Below are positions 1-17,700 of a DNA stretch of 23,526 nucleotides, in pieces. Source of the stretch: Collodictyon triciliatum (lineage: Eukaryota; CRuMs); assembly GCA_043381765.1 (NCBI GenBank), contig JBHJMP010001116.1, positions 1 to 23,526 on the forward strand, read 5' to 3'. A model generated the notes under the pieces. It was not told where the DNA came from and searched no databases. It saw nothing but the letters and a program-made list of their open reading frames with translations. A program made the translations under genes and the position numbers. Each line of letters starts with the position of its first letter. The first letter of the stretch is position 1.

Positions 1-98
1 TTTTTTGTTTTTTGTTTTTTGTTTTTTGTTTTTTGTTTTTTGTTTTTTGTTTTTTGTTTTTTGTTTTTTGTTTTTTGTTTTTTGTTTTTTGTTTTTTT
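1..98. repeat. (TTTTTTG)n heptamer minisatellite at left edge
   Basis: Thirteen perfect TTTTTTG units occupy 1-91, followed by a T7 run before unique sequence begins at 99. The array runs off the window edge, so its true length is unknown. Its position suggests that an assembly contig ended in the repeat. Confidence 0.95.
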
Positions 99-680
99 GG
101 CGCCTAGTTTCTTCTGAACCAAGCAGATGCTGGGATGGATGCAATCGGTAATATGACAAGTGCTATATACAATTATGGAATATAATTTTAAAATACTACA
201 CAAGCTTAAATGTGTGTTGATTGTGCACAAGTAAAAATTTTAATGCATGAAAAATTATACTGATGTGAATGTGAAATTGTTCTATAAGCTGTGCAGAGGT
301 AGACAAGATTGTTCCGGTTTCAAGGATACATTCATTGAATATTTCATGTGAATCAAGACCACAGACCAATCAAAATAAATCAACAGGCCAACCGCGCGGT
401 AAATCCATGATTTTGGTCACAGCACACACAATGCGAAGAAGGACAAAGCCCAGCGCGTCAGGGAAGACTCGCCCACTCGCGAGGACACGCCCATTCAACC
501 GCATCTGTATTCTCCTCACGAGTTCTCTCCTCACCCCAACTATTCTGTCCAAAAAAAAAAGTTAGAAAAGCAAACTGCCGAGAGCGAAGATTCACTCCAA
601 CAAAAATCCTTTCTCGCCCAAACAACCCAGCGAACCTATCTCCCACAAATATGTATGTTGCGTTTCTCAAACAAGCGCCA
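99..680. other. Non-coding stretch upstream of GAR1
   Basis: I see no convincing gene here. The part from 99 to 330 is AT-rich and broken by stops. From 390 to 640 it is more GC-rich, with short open stretches on both strands that have no recognisable domain. This is most simply the intergenic/promoter region of GAR1. A terminal exon of a gene lying further left cannot be excluded. Confidence 0.5.
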
Positions 681-793
681 AGCATAGAAAGAAATAGAAA
701 GAAATAGAAAGAAATAGAAAGAAATAGAGAGAAAGAGAGAGAAAGAGAGAGAAAGAGAGAGAAAGAGAGAGAAAGAGAGAGAAAGAGAGAGAA
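681..793. repeat. Purine decamer tandem repeat upstream of GAR1
   Basis: The tract is built of 10-base units: GAAATAGAAA-type units at about 686-725, then GAAAGAGAGA units repeated almost perfectly to 792. One strand is pure purine apart from rare T. It lies about 100 bp before the GAR1 start codon, in the promoter or 5' UTR. Confidence 0.9.
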
Positions 794-888
794 AAAATTA
801 AGAGAGGAAATAGTCACCTAAAGAAATTACGCCTTAAAACACCGCCCTTACAGAACCACTTTATACGCATCAAACAACAGTTTGTAAC

Positions 889-2000
889 ATGTCTGGACGA
901 GGCGGCCGTGGCGGAGGTTTCGGAGGTGGTCGAGGAGGTGGTTTTGGAGGTGGTCGAGGTGGAAGCGGAGGAGGCCGTGGCGGCGGCTTTGGAGGCGGTC
1001 GAGGAGGAGGCCGCGGAGGATATGGCGGAGGCCGTGGAGGATATGGTGGAGGAGGCCGTGATCAGCAGCCGATGGGTCCGCCTGAACAAATCCAAGGTTT
1101 TATTTGTTATTTTTTTTTTATTTTTTCATAGTTTCTTTCACGCCTGAATATATGCGCTACTCTATTTTTTTTTCCCCCTTTGTTGTTTTCTAATAGAACA
1201 ATCACTTTCGTCCAACTACAGTCTTTACGGTGCGTATTTGAAACTGGAGACGTGCCCAACTCACACTCATGTATATCCTACGGGCAAGCTACTAACGGAA
1301 TGAAACCATAGAACTCGGTGTCTTCTTGCACAACTGCGAAAAGGATCTTGTCTTCCGGGTGACGATCCGTCAAGTGCCGCACTTCAACGCCTTTGTCTAC
1401 CTCGAGAACAAATCATGCATCGGGAAGGTCGACGAGATCTTTGGGCCCATTAGTGAATTTGTAAGCCCACAGGAACCATTTCACACAGACACATTCACAT
1501 AGAATAGAATAGAATAGAATAGAATAGAATAGAATAGAATAGATACCATGCAGTATAATTCGCACAGTACATAAGATACGATACACCCCTCCCTTATCGC
1601 GCAGTACTTCACGGTCAAGCCGGGCAGCGGAATCAAGGCCGAGTCCTTCAAGGCGGGCGACCGCGTCTTTGTGGCACCCGAGAAGCTGCTGCCCCTGGAG
1701 CGCTTCCTGCCGCAGCCCAAGAAGCCAAAGGCCCCGTCCGGCCCACGCGACAAAAGGGGCGGCTTCGGCGGCGGCCGTGGCGGAGGCTTTGGCGGCGGAC
1801 GCGGAGGCGGCTTCGGAGGAGGTCGTGGAGGCGGCTTCGGTGGTGGACGCGGAGGCAGCTTTGGCGGCGGACGCGGAGGCGGAGTCTCAAAGGGTGGCTT
1901 TGGGGAAGGCCGTGGTGGCTTTGGAGGAGGCCGTGGCGGCAGCGGAGGCGGCTTTGGAGGAGGTCGTGGCGGAGGCTTTGGAGGAGGTCGCGGCCGATAA
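889..2000 (+). CDS. GAR1: GAR1, H/ACA snoRNP core protein (3 exons)
   Basis: Gar1 is a core subunit of box H/ACA snoRNPs, which pseudouridylate rRNA and snRNA in the nucleolus. The exons are 889-1096, 1312-1460 and 1605-2000; the introns (215 and 144 nt) are GT-AG, and intron 1 carries a CTAAC branch-site motif at 1292-1296. The product is 250 residues. Residues 1-58 form a Gly/Arg-rich tail of GGRGG and GGFGGGRGG units. The core has family hallmarks: [35 protein letters not shown], and after intron 2 YFTVKPG and [10 protein letters not shown]. The C-terminal part is a second Gly/Arg-rich tail ending in GGRGR and a TAA stop. Joining exons 1 and 2 directly reproduces the family spacing between GPPE and LGxFLH, which fixes the intron. 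The gene is much more GC-rich than its surroundings because of glycine and arginine codons. Identity is secure. Confidence 0.95.
1501..1543. repeat. (AGAAT)n microsatellite in GAR1 intron 2
   Basis: About eight perfect AGAAT units lie inside the second GAR1 intron (1461-1604), making up nearly a third of it. Confidence 0.95.
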
Positions 2001-2690
2001 GCGCGGCAGCCGAGACTCGCCTCCTTGGACTGGGCTCCTTTCGTCCGCCGTCTCCTGCGCATGCCTGTTGCCTTTTGCCTTTTGCCTTTTGCCTTGCAGT
2101 TGCTTGCCTTTTTGCTTCATCCTCAGAGTCTGATGCCGTCTTGCTTGCAGAGGGTGGGGCCGGGCTGAGCTCTTTGCGTTGGATTCGTCTCGTTATGATT
2201 GTGTGGATCCGTGGCCTCGTTCGGCTGCGAGGCGTTTGTGTGTGTCCCTCTCGCTGCTTCCCTTCTTCTTTTCCTTCTCTTTCGCACTCTCAAACTCTGC
2301 CGTCTCCTTTCTCTCTGTCTTTTCTGTCACCCACAAGCTTCCTTGGCTATGCCAGTTGACTAAAGATACACCATTAATTAACGCCCGGATTACCGTCTCT
2401 CTGTGACTCAGCCGTGACTCTTAAGACTTGTTCCGCTTTTTTGTATCGAATAAATGGGAAAAAAAAAGACGTGTTGCGCTTCTTTGTTGACACACCAGAG
2501 CGACAAAGAAACACTGCTCGTTCGTATTATTCTTTCATGACAAACTAGGTCTTGCTGGTCGTATATGAGCTCCACTTCTTCTTTACATGTCAGAATCCCT
2601 ATTGTTCTTTTTTTCTCTCTCTCTCTTTCCCTTTTTCTTTGTTGATTGTTCATTTTGTTGTGTTTTCATTTTCTTTCTTTTCTATTCAGT
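2001..2690. other. GAR1 3' UTR and intergenic spacer
   Basis: No gene is supported here. The stretch holds a CCTTTTG heptamer repeat (about 2068-2095), pyrimidine-rich sequence around 2260-2330 and 2605-2685, and a candidate GAR1 poly(A) signal AATAAA at 2449-2454. The last part contains a polypyrimidine tract ending in CAG at 2687-2689, just before the next start codon. Confidence 0.6.
2449..2454 (+). terminator. Candidate GAR1 poly(A) signal AATAAA
   Basis: This canonical hexamer, followed by an A-rich stretch, lies about 450 nt after the GAR1 stop codon and before the next gene. It is the only clear plus-strand AATAAA in the spacer. Confidence 0.5.
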
Positions 2691-4491
2691 ATGTCAGGGA
2701 TAAGCAGGGAGCTGCGCATCCGCTTTGGCTTGATCGGAGTTATGTCCACGGCCACTGTCTACACAAATATGCTCATTGTAATCGAAGGGCTTCTTGGAAC
2801 CGGGTTTGGCGATGAAGATCACTCGAGACTGTATTGGTACTTGGGTGTTATTCCGGCAAAGGTTGCTTATTGTTTTCTTGTTTCCCTTATTATTTCATAT
2901 TATTCCATATTCCATCTCTGCTACGCCCTGCTGCAGACGGTGTTCTTTTCGCCTCTTCTATCTTGTTCTTGATGGCATCCAAGATTTCATTTTAATTATC
3001 TCACTCGTATATTCTCCTCGCATAAAGCTCTTCTTAAATTATTCTGTGCTGTTGCTCGAGGAGAACAGAGATAACAAACGATTGTATGGTTGTTTGATTC
3101 CATTCCAACTTCATTATATTTATGACGTGTATCTCTCCCTAAAAAGAGACCGAAAAACTGACTCTATGCAGGTTAAATTATTTTTATTTTACTCCATTTT
3201 AGCAAATAGAAAAAGAGGAAAAAGACACAATTATGTACATGAATATCCACCGTAATATATGATGTTCTATCATTTGTTTTGATGTATCAAAAATTAAAAC
3301 GATTTCATTAGGTCAGTCGATTTCTGCTTGTAGCATTCGAATGTGTCCCATTAACCTTGATTAACACTTACCTTGCCATCGAAAATGACGAGCTTTCTGC
3401 TAGGCGATTTGCGTCTATTTGCCTCTCTATCCTTACCATAGCATTTGTGATCTCAGAGATTGAGCCATCACCACAATATGAAAGTGGCTATCGTTACTAC
3501 ATAAGCTTCTGCTATCGAATCGCAGAGGTAACCTTCTGAATAATGTTTTTTTTCTTTCTTTTTATTTTTCAATTTATATATTGGAGAGTCCTTTATCGTT
3601 TTCTTCACCTATTCCAAACAAGTCCTCTTTACTCATTTCTTGAAAAAAAAAAAAAAAGAAAGAAAGAAAGAAAGAGAAGAAAAGCTATATACACACACAC
3701 ATCAAAATCGCTATATTAGGTTACTGTTTTTATATGTGTGACCTCACTATTTGCGGCCGAAGTTGGGTCTTATGTTTATGTGGCTTTGTCCATTCGATAC
3801 TTGATTTTGGTGGGGTTCTCGATTACAAACCAAAAGGATGAATGGATGGAATCCAAATGGATCGAAACGCTTGCCGCTTTATTCTTTTGCTTCTGTGATG
3901 TCGGCTTGGTTCTTTGGACGGCAAAGCTCAGTAATCTCAACGACCCTTCCATCCGTGAAAACTACTTTGTAATATACCGTTCATCCATTCGTTCGTTTTT
4001 GAAGGCTTTGCTCCTCCAAGATAGCTTCAACATCTGTATGTTCTGCCTGGGGTATTTTCTCGCCGAGAACATCGATTCGGACGTGGATACGTACCTTGTC
4101 ACGCCTTTAATTGCAGCATTCATAGCCCAGCATTTCTCTATTGCCCTTGCGATTTTCATGCACCCGACTGTCCCACTCTTTGTGGAGGTGGAGCAAAACA
4201 GATACACAGCTTTTGATGATGTAATTTTACACATTATCCCTGTTGCACATTTAACACATTCGAACACCATTTATTTGCTCATTTCTTCTTTCTTTCTTTT
4301 TTTTTTTTTTAATGCGAAAAAGTATATACTGAGATTGGATGTACAAGCAGCACATAGATTCTGAATTCAAGTCCTCCGTGCTGTAAATCTTAAACACCTC
4401 ACTCATTACATAAAAATCCATGCAGGGTGCGGATACCTGGCGCTGGTCGAACGGCAGCGCGACACCTTTGCAGACAAACACGTTCAATTGA
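2691..4491 (+). CDS. Polytopic (7-8 TM) receptor-like membrane protein, 4 exons
   Basis: Proposed exons are 2691-2861, 3312-3527, 3720-4220 and 4426-4491, with GT-AG introns of 450, 192 and 205 nt and phase 0 at every junction, giving 317 residues. Hydrophobic segments lie near residues 11-31, 58-78, 89-106, 116-140, 144-163, 178-198, 221-245 and 253-276, so the chain crosses the membrane seven or eight times. Residues 1-10 are short and charged; the C-terminal tail is about 40 residues. The arrangement, with a basic loop (RSSIRSFLKALLLQD) before the sixth or seventh helix, resembles seven-helix receptors of fungi and amoebae, but I recognise no signature motif and give no ligand. The last exon (GADTWRWS...FN) and its TGA depend on the 3' splice site at 4425 and are less certain. 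It lies head-to-tail with the cyclase-like gene, 463 bp upstream of its start. Confidence 0.65.
3647..3700. repeat. A-run, (AAAG)n and (AC)n in intron 2 of the receptor-like gene
   Basis: A run of A is followed by AAAG units and a short AC dinucleotide run, all inside the intron 3528-3719. Confidence 0.85.
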
Positions 4492-4526
4492 TACCTGTTA
4501 AAGAAATTAGATCTACCTAAAGTGGA

Positions 4527-4532
4527 ATAAAT
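4527..4532 (+). terminator. Candidate poly(A) signal of the receptor-like gene
   Basis: AATAAA lies 35 nt after the proposed TGA stop (4489-4491). This supports ending the receptor-like gene here rather than fusing it to the next one. Confidence 0.55.
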
Positions 4533-4954
4533 ATATATCCCTATCAGACAAAACGCTTTGCCTAATATAGCCATTTTCACCGGATGTTCTGTCTGGGCAA
4601 CCCACCAACCCGCGCAAATCACCGCACAGAGTACAAGTTACACGCCACCAATCATTTCAATTTTTTTTTCCCTGTCGGAGGCAAAGATAAAAGCTTTATT
4701 GCTCGTATTCAATTCTCTCTCTCTCTCTCTTTTTTTTTTTTTACCCCAACAATGCCAAAAGTTTCATCCTTTGCCAGAGTATTTCAGGAGAAACAGGTAT
4801 TGTCTATTTACATCTCTTACTTAAACTCCATTTCTTAATTAACCTCAATTATATATATTTTGTCCACTGCTCCATTCACTTTTTTTTAATTTACTTATCG
4901 CTACAATAAGTACTGGACACGCCGAATCATTCAGGTCATCCTGGATTTCGACGG
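4533..4954. other. Spacer between receptor-like and cyclase-like genes
   Basis: This is the promoter/5' UTR of the cyclase-like gene. It has a CT/T-rich tract at about 4711-4742. An ATG at 4752 opens 15 codons ending in CAG followed by a GTATTG donor at 4797, and there is an acceptor-like AG at 4909-4910. That small exon would join in the wrong phase to the downstream frame, so I treat it at most as a spliced 5' leader. Confidence 0.45.
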
Positions 4955-11297
<6,343 letters not shown>

Positions 11298-11445
11298 ACT
11301 CTACCTGAATTCTTCACACACACAAAAATGCATATAAACCATACTGCGTGTAGCTGCAAGCGGAACAAAATTTTTTTTCCATGTGCGCCGTCTTGACTTT
11401 CTTGTTCTTGTTCTTAATTGCTGTAATTATTATTACTTTGAATTG

Positions 11446-11451
11446 AATAAA
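11446..11451 (+). terminator. Candidate poly(A) signal of the cyclase-like gene
   Basis: AATAAA lies about 150 nt after the TAG stop on the plus strand. Confidence 0.55.
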
Positions 11452-11674
11452 GGAAATCATCATCATTATTATTAATTATTATTTTATGGATAAGTCCATT
11501 CTTGTTCGCTCTAGCAAGTATTCTCTGTCACGGACAATATCTGTGATAACGTGCCCTTCGTTGGGAGAGTGGGATGCGTAAGATACATGGGACATATATA
11601 TAAAGCATTCACCTTTCCCATATTTAATAGATGTGGTCTGTTCTGTGTTTGCAGTATGTTGTTCAGTGTCTCTG

Positions 11675-11680
11675 TTTATT
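11675..11680 (-). terminator. Candidate poly(A) signal of the kinase-like/SEL1 gene
   Basis: TTTATT on the plus strand reads AATAAA on the minus strand, 35 nt past the TAG stop at 11717-11715. Confidence 0.5.
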
Positions 11681-11714
11681 TGTGTTTGTTTGTTTTTTTT
11701 CTCCCGCTTTGTCA

Positions 11715-14700
11715 CTATTTCTGCATTTGAACTTTCAGCAAGCGGAATCGTGACCCCAAGTCACCCTCGTCGCCACCCTGTTCACCTCCGCGTTGAAGTT
11801 TGCGAAGCAGCAAGTCTATGTCGATGCCATCTCTGAATCCTTCCTGATACAAATCTGCAAGTGCCGCAAACGCTCCGGCCACTCCCCCTGTCATGGCAGA
11901 CTTGTGGTAGTAACGAACAGCCGTCTGAATATCCTGTCTGCAGCCAATCCCGCGATGCAGAAACCGCGCATAATGATACCACGCGATTGGTTCACTCAAC
12001 CCAGAGATGGCTTTTACCCACACAAAGGCTTTCTTTTCATCTTGGGACACCCCGACACCATTCTCCAAGCGCAACATGTATTGCAACTTGGCCTCAAAAT
12101 GTCCCATAAGGGCACTTTGTCGGTACATTTCAGTGGACTTTCCAGGCGAGTCAGAAACCAAAAGTTCAGCTAGTTTGAAAGAAGCATACGGATTTCCATT
12201 CTCCCCAGAGTCTAGCAACAGCTTTCGTCCATGTGCCAAGGTAGATTGGGTTGCATCCCTTCGGTCTATCAACAACAAAGCCAACCGATACATTGCAAAA
12301 ACATGACCTCTGTCAGCAGCAAGACGGAAACAATTTTTGGGGTCTTCGTAGTCCGGGTCCAGACTTTGACCACTAGCGAGCACATCTCCAAGTATGTACG
12401 CTGCTGGAAGGCAACCTTCCTGGATGGCCTTCTTGAGTCCAGATAAGTTTGGCGCAGTCATCCGGTCATATTGTTTGTGTAATTCATACTCGATTACCCA
12501 CAAAAATGCGGCCATTTTGGAATCATGATTGGGTCTCGGAAACTCTGAAAATATATTTGTGCAAGAGACAACGTCAGCCTTTGAAACTTGAGATAGGCGC
12601 ATTTCGATGTCGCGCAGCCTATCTTGTTCAAGCCCTGTCTCTTCATTAAGTTCTTTTTTTAGGAACAATTTTGGTGATTGAAAGTATATTTGACGGAGAG
12701 CAATCAAGGACGGGATGAAACTGGGCTTGTGTTCCACGGATTGTTGAAAATTTTTTTGAGCTTCTGTGATATTGTCTGATGCGTAATGGTGTAACCCAAG
12801 AGCAAAAAGACGTAAGTAGATGTTTCCATCCACTAATTTTTTGTAATGTAGCAATCGGATGTCGATATCATGTCCTTTCATGAATAATTCATAGCTCTGC
12901 GTAAAGTTTTGTTGTACTCCACGGCCCATGTAGAGCGCCTCTGATAAGACAAAATGACCAAGTGGAAATTGAAAATGAATGGCTTCTTTCAAAACATCCA
13001 CACCTTTCTTTTGTTTTCCAACATCGAATGACTTTGATAGCAAAACTCCATAATAAACCTTAGCTAAGGCATGCTCCTCCTTAGCAGCACTCTCAAATAG
13101 ATCTATCAAATCCAGGGAGTAGGTTTGGTTCATACCTTTTTCTTTACAAAGTTCTGTGAAAAAGTAACCCACTTTAAAATCAACGAGCGGATGTACTTTT
13201 CTTTTGATATCATCAAAGAGAAGCTTAGCCTCCTCAATTGCACAGTTGACCCATACAAGTTGCTCTATTTTGAGGATGCGACTAATCATTCCAAAAAGGG
13301 ATGGGCTTTCTGAATCTTCTCTCATCAAGTCATCCAGCAATCTTGCTACCCATATTTTGTCGCTATGGTGTGTCAAGCGAGCCTTCTCTCGTAGTGCCTC
13401 CAGGTATTGGTGTGGGTTACCGCTCGAATATTGTGGATCTGCTTCTATCACAACCATTTGGATGATAGCTGAAAACAAATAGTTTTGTGGTGTTTTTGAA
13501 AGATGTTCCAATTCTTTGTTTACTTTGAAGTATCTTTTGTTCACCAGATGGTTGATAATGCTCAAGTATGGGAAATAAGGATCTGTCAAAATGGTTCTCA
13601 TGTGTTGGTCTGCAGCTTTGTCTCCTTTTCTTTGCAGCTGTCCAAGTATGCCCATTGCCTTCTCAATGTCTCGGCCAGTTCCCAACCCTTTCAAAAGACA
13701 TTGTGCTTGCTCAAATATATATTCTCCCATCCCGTTTTCGACAATATGTTTTATATATTGATATCCTGTGCGCCTATATTCCACACTGTCGCTGTTTATC
13801 TTTGTTAAAGCCAAATAACGACATGCTGGTACATAACTTTTCTGAGCAGATATTTCCATCCACTCGCCAAGGTTGCATTCAGAGAGCAATAAGCCGTATC
13901 TAAAGCATCTTTCGTTGTATATTTGATATCCTTCAAATTGATGACTGCCTGATAGTCCTGCTAATGCGCATTCATACATAGCCCCTTCATGTCCTAGCTT
14001 TGCTGCCTTCAAGCACAGGTCAAATGAGCTATGTATAAATTCGTCGTCAGGGCCATATGATACACAGCATTCGTATAACGCTACAGCTACATTTGCATTT
14101 GCAGCCTCTTCCAGATATTTGAAAGCCAGCTCTTGGTGGATATTGATTGTTCCGCCTTGCCATAAAGTATAAGCGATGTACTTTGCAAAAGGTTCGCCAC
14201 GGTCTGCACAGTCAACCAAGATTTTCCCATAGTCAGATGTTGACAGAGATGACTTCCCGTTTACAGGCGCATGCATTACCAAGAGTGCATATATGGTATT
14301 CACGCGGCTGATGTAGCCGTCGTTGCTGTTTTCGTGGCGTGTTGTGTCTTGATAAAATTTCTCGCATATTCCGAAACTTAGGGCTGTACAAAACCCTACT
14401 TTTTTCAGCAACGAATCGCAAGCATGGCGGAAGCCCTCCTGCTCCGACAAGAGAATGGGAGCTTCTTGGTACATAGCCCACAGGGTCATAATGACCATGG
14501 GATTCAGGTTGCGAAACTCAATCCAGAGGCGAGCGATACGATAAGCATCAGGGTAGTCACGTTTGGTGTATGCGAGCATAAGTTTAACGAGTCCTTTTTC
14601 CTCGTTCTCTATCTCCTTAAGAGTTGTAATAGCGGGTTTATAATCCCTATGGATGAGTTCGACAAGAATTGAGACTGCCTCATAGCACTTCTGCTTTCCA

Positions 14701-17700
14701 TCTCTTCCATAGAGCAGGGACTCACTTGTTCTAAATAGTCTCGAATCTGAAGTCTGTGAATTTTTTTGAGAATTAATAGGTGTTCTTTGCGGTTCATTTG
14801 CTGATTTTTCGTATGACAGGGCCACTGGTTTATTCGCTTTTTCGTCGCTCCCTGCCTTTTCTCTATCATTTTGCCTATGATGCTCTCCTGAGATGCGTTC
14901 TAAGATATCTGCAAACTGGTCTATGAACGATTTGATATCACTTGTATTGAAATCCACCTCTGGTATTTTTAAAAGTGGACTAGAGATGCGACGAAGGCAT
15001 TCTTCCGCTCGTTCTTTAGATGGGGAAACACCAATGCCATGATGGTAATGCCAAGCTAATCGCACCAATGCTTTTGGTTTTGTTGACAAACTTGACATCT
15101 CTAAAAGAATGATCTTTGGTATAAGTCCGAGACTTGAGTATAGTTCCTCGAAATTTCTTGATATTTCATCGATATATTTCTGGTTATCCCCACTTAAACA
15201 GTAAATAAATGGAAAAGCTTTCACTAAGCGGGCTTCATCAGTAGTGTTTGATAATATTGATTCGATTTTATCTGGTAAACCATTTAACAAATGAGTGCGC
15301 ATTAATTTTTGGAATAATGGAATTTTTTCCTTGGATAGGCAATAGAATATTTTACCACTGTACTTCCATATTTTTTCTAACAAATTTTCATTCTGGTGAT
15401 GAATTTCCAAGCAGTAGGATAAAATGTCCAATATTCGACCACACGTTTCTCCTGACAGAGGCTTCTTTAGTAATATATCCATGTGCGCGCAGCATGCAAA
15501 AGGATGTCCTGTTGTGACCAGATACTGTAGGTACATTTGGTAATCAGCAGGAGAAAGTTGATTGCACGATTTTTCGAAATACTTTCCCAGCTTCTGAGCA
15601 GACAGCACTATACCAAGTTTGTGGGATTCGTAAAGACACTTGAAGGAGTTTTCCAGGTCGAAAGTTATGTAATTGCCTTTATAAAGTGATAGACCGTGAT
15701 AGTATAATGCTACTGGTATATTGAAATACGCACCAACTTTGTATAATTCGCATAGTTCAACGCCTCTAATTAGCCATAAATCATTTTTTTCATGCAACAT
15801 ACCACTGGTACCAAGATCAGACTCAATTAGAGATTTAATTAAAGAGGTAAAATTTTTCATAAAATATGACAGAATCCTGGGGTAACTACAACACAGACCT
15901 AATTTAATAAGCTTCCATTTTTCTGAGGGCTTACTACTGTAATTTTGTATGGAACAGATCAATTTTTGTTCAAAAGATATACTCCTGTCTTCATTAGGGT
16001 CCTCTCCAACTAACTGATATAGATCAGATGGAATGTCCTTTATCATAATGTCTTTAGATTTTCGATTCATTCCTCTAGTAAGTTCTGATGTACTAGTTGG
16101 TTCATCGGCTTTGATGGCCAAATTTTTTTCAAAAAATAATTTTAGATGATACACGCTGGCCAAAGAGGAATCAACTTTTTCCAATAAGCCAGTAATAGTT
16201 GACAAAATATCTTGCGTAGCAAAAGGATAAATATTCAAGGCCAGCACAACAAGTTTTTCTGGTGTGATTGTGGAAAGTAAAGAGAATTTGAATTTGTTGC
16301 TGTATTTTGAAACCAAAATACCAACCTTTTTGCAGCCGATAGAAAGATTTTCACTCAGTAATTTGAAGGCTTCGAGATGGTGATTGTCGCAAAAGAAATT
16401 ATCAGCCAAGTCGATATTTGCTTCCACAACATTAAACTTTCTAATAGACTCTAAAAATCTTGTTGGAACATGATGGACTCCGAGGGCTTCTCTATAAAGG
16501 ATGTAGACACTAGAATTCATCACTTTACTGTTGCTTGGACTTACATGGTCAAAAAGAGAGATGACCCCTTCATGCAATCTATCAACGTCGTGATTTATCT
16601 CCGCCGACTTGTCATTCATCAAATCGATGAATCCAAATATTACTCCATTTCTTGCACAAAGCGAAATGTAATCATACAGCAAGTGCGAAGGGATTATACA
16701 TTTTAACTTTTCATAGTTTTCCAACAAAAATTGAAACAGCTTTTCGTGTTCCAGCTTGTAGTTATTAACGAAATTTTTCCAATGTATTAAATGTGTCTCC
16801 TGAAAAATGACTCCAAACCGATTTTCTTCCAAAAGAACATTAAGGTATCTATACGAACTTATGGGATTCCCAACCGCACTACCAAATTCGTAAAATTTTA
16901 CAATGAGGTGTCTATCATTCCATGATTTTGATGCTAGTTCGAATTTATCAAAGTGTTGGATGAATAACTTTCTGGCTTTTTGTTGAAACATTTTCTCAAT
17001 ACCTATTATCCAGATGAAGCATTTAGTCACATCCAAGTCGCTCCTCATTAAGGCAGTTTCTGCGGCCATTAGCTGACAGTTTGGATCGCCTTTATCAGCA
17101 AAGAATTCAAGGTAATATATTTTTTCATCTTCGGGGAGGAACTTTGAGACTGACGGATAATGGGCCAGGAGCTCAGATAGAGCTGGAGTATAAAGACCTT
17201 CGACACATTTTTTAAGAAGGGATAATGCTACCACTTTCTCTGCAGGTGTATTTGATATAGTGAGGTAATACAAGGCCAAATAATAGGAGGCATGTAAATC
17301 CCCACTCGATGCAAGGTCACTTAGGAGTGGGAGATTCTCTAGGGAGCCCTTTTTTATGGACTCCCAAAATGACTCGGCAAGCGATTGGCCAGCACTAATG
17401 GCCTTGATTGGCAATACCCCACGAGGGTGAGACAAATCCGTGGACGTATATGACGGGTGAGTTTTTATGTATGATTTCCAAAGTTTTCCATATGTAGGGC
17501 TCTTTGGTATGGTTTCTCCTTTCTCAAAGATAACAATCAATTTGCATTGGGCATCATAATATTTTTGTAACGCAGCCAACTGAAGAAGTTCGATTCCTCG
17601 AATACGCTTATCTAATTTATATTCATGGCTAGAGTGTAAGCACCGCCCATACAGCTCCTGGTGTATTGGGCTCCCAGATAACACTGCCTTTTCTAAATCT

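Larger units (their letters stand above)
11298..11714. other. Convergent intergenic region
   Basis: The stops of the plus-strand cyclase-like gene (11295-11297) and the minus-strand SEL1 gene (11717-11715) face each other across this spacer. It holds a plus-strand AATAAA at 11446-11451 and a minus-strand AATAAA at 11680-11675. No further gene is seen. Confidence 0.6.

Noticed and set aside
1481-2062. Long proline-rich minus-strand reading frame over GAR1
   Set aside because: It is the antisense shadow of GC-rich glycine/arginine codons; the plus-strand protein has clear family motifs.
2937-3171. A hydrophobic open stretch in the first intron of the receptor-like gene, flanked by acceptor-like and donor-like sites
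   Set aside because: Its frame is one base out relative to the good donor at 2862. The one in-phase alternative donor (2831) would remove the YWYLGVIPAK segment, and the next (2837) makes a stop. Joining 2861 to 3312 is in phase and gives a continuous membrane protein.
4752-4796. ATG with 15 codons and a clean GTATTG donor as first coding exon of the cyclase-like gene
   Set aside because: All of its donors are phase 0, while the acceptors before the 4955 frame need phase 1. The join would hit the wrong frame, and the phase-0 frame stops early.
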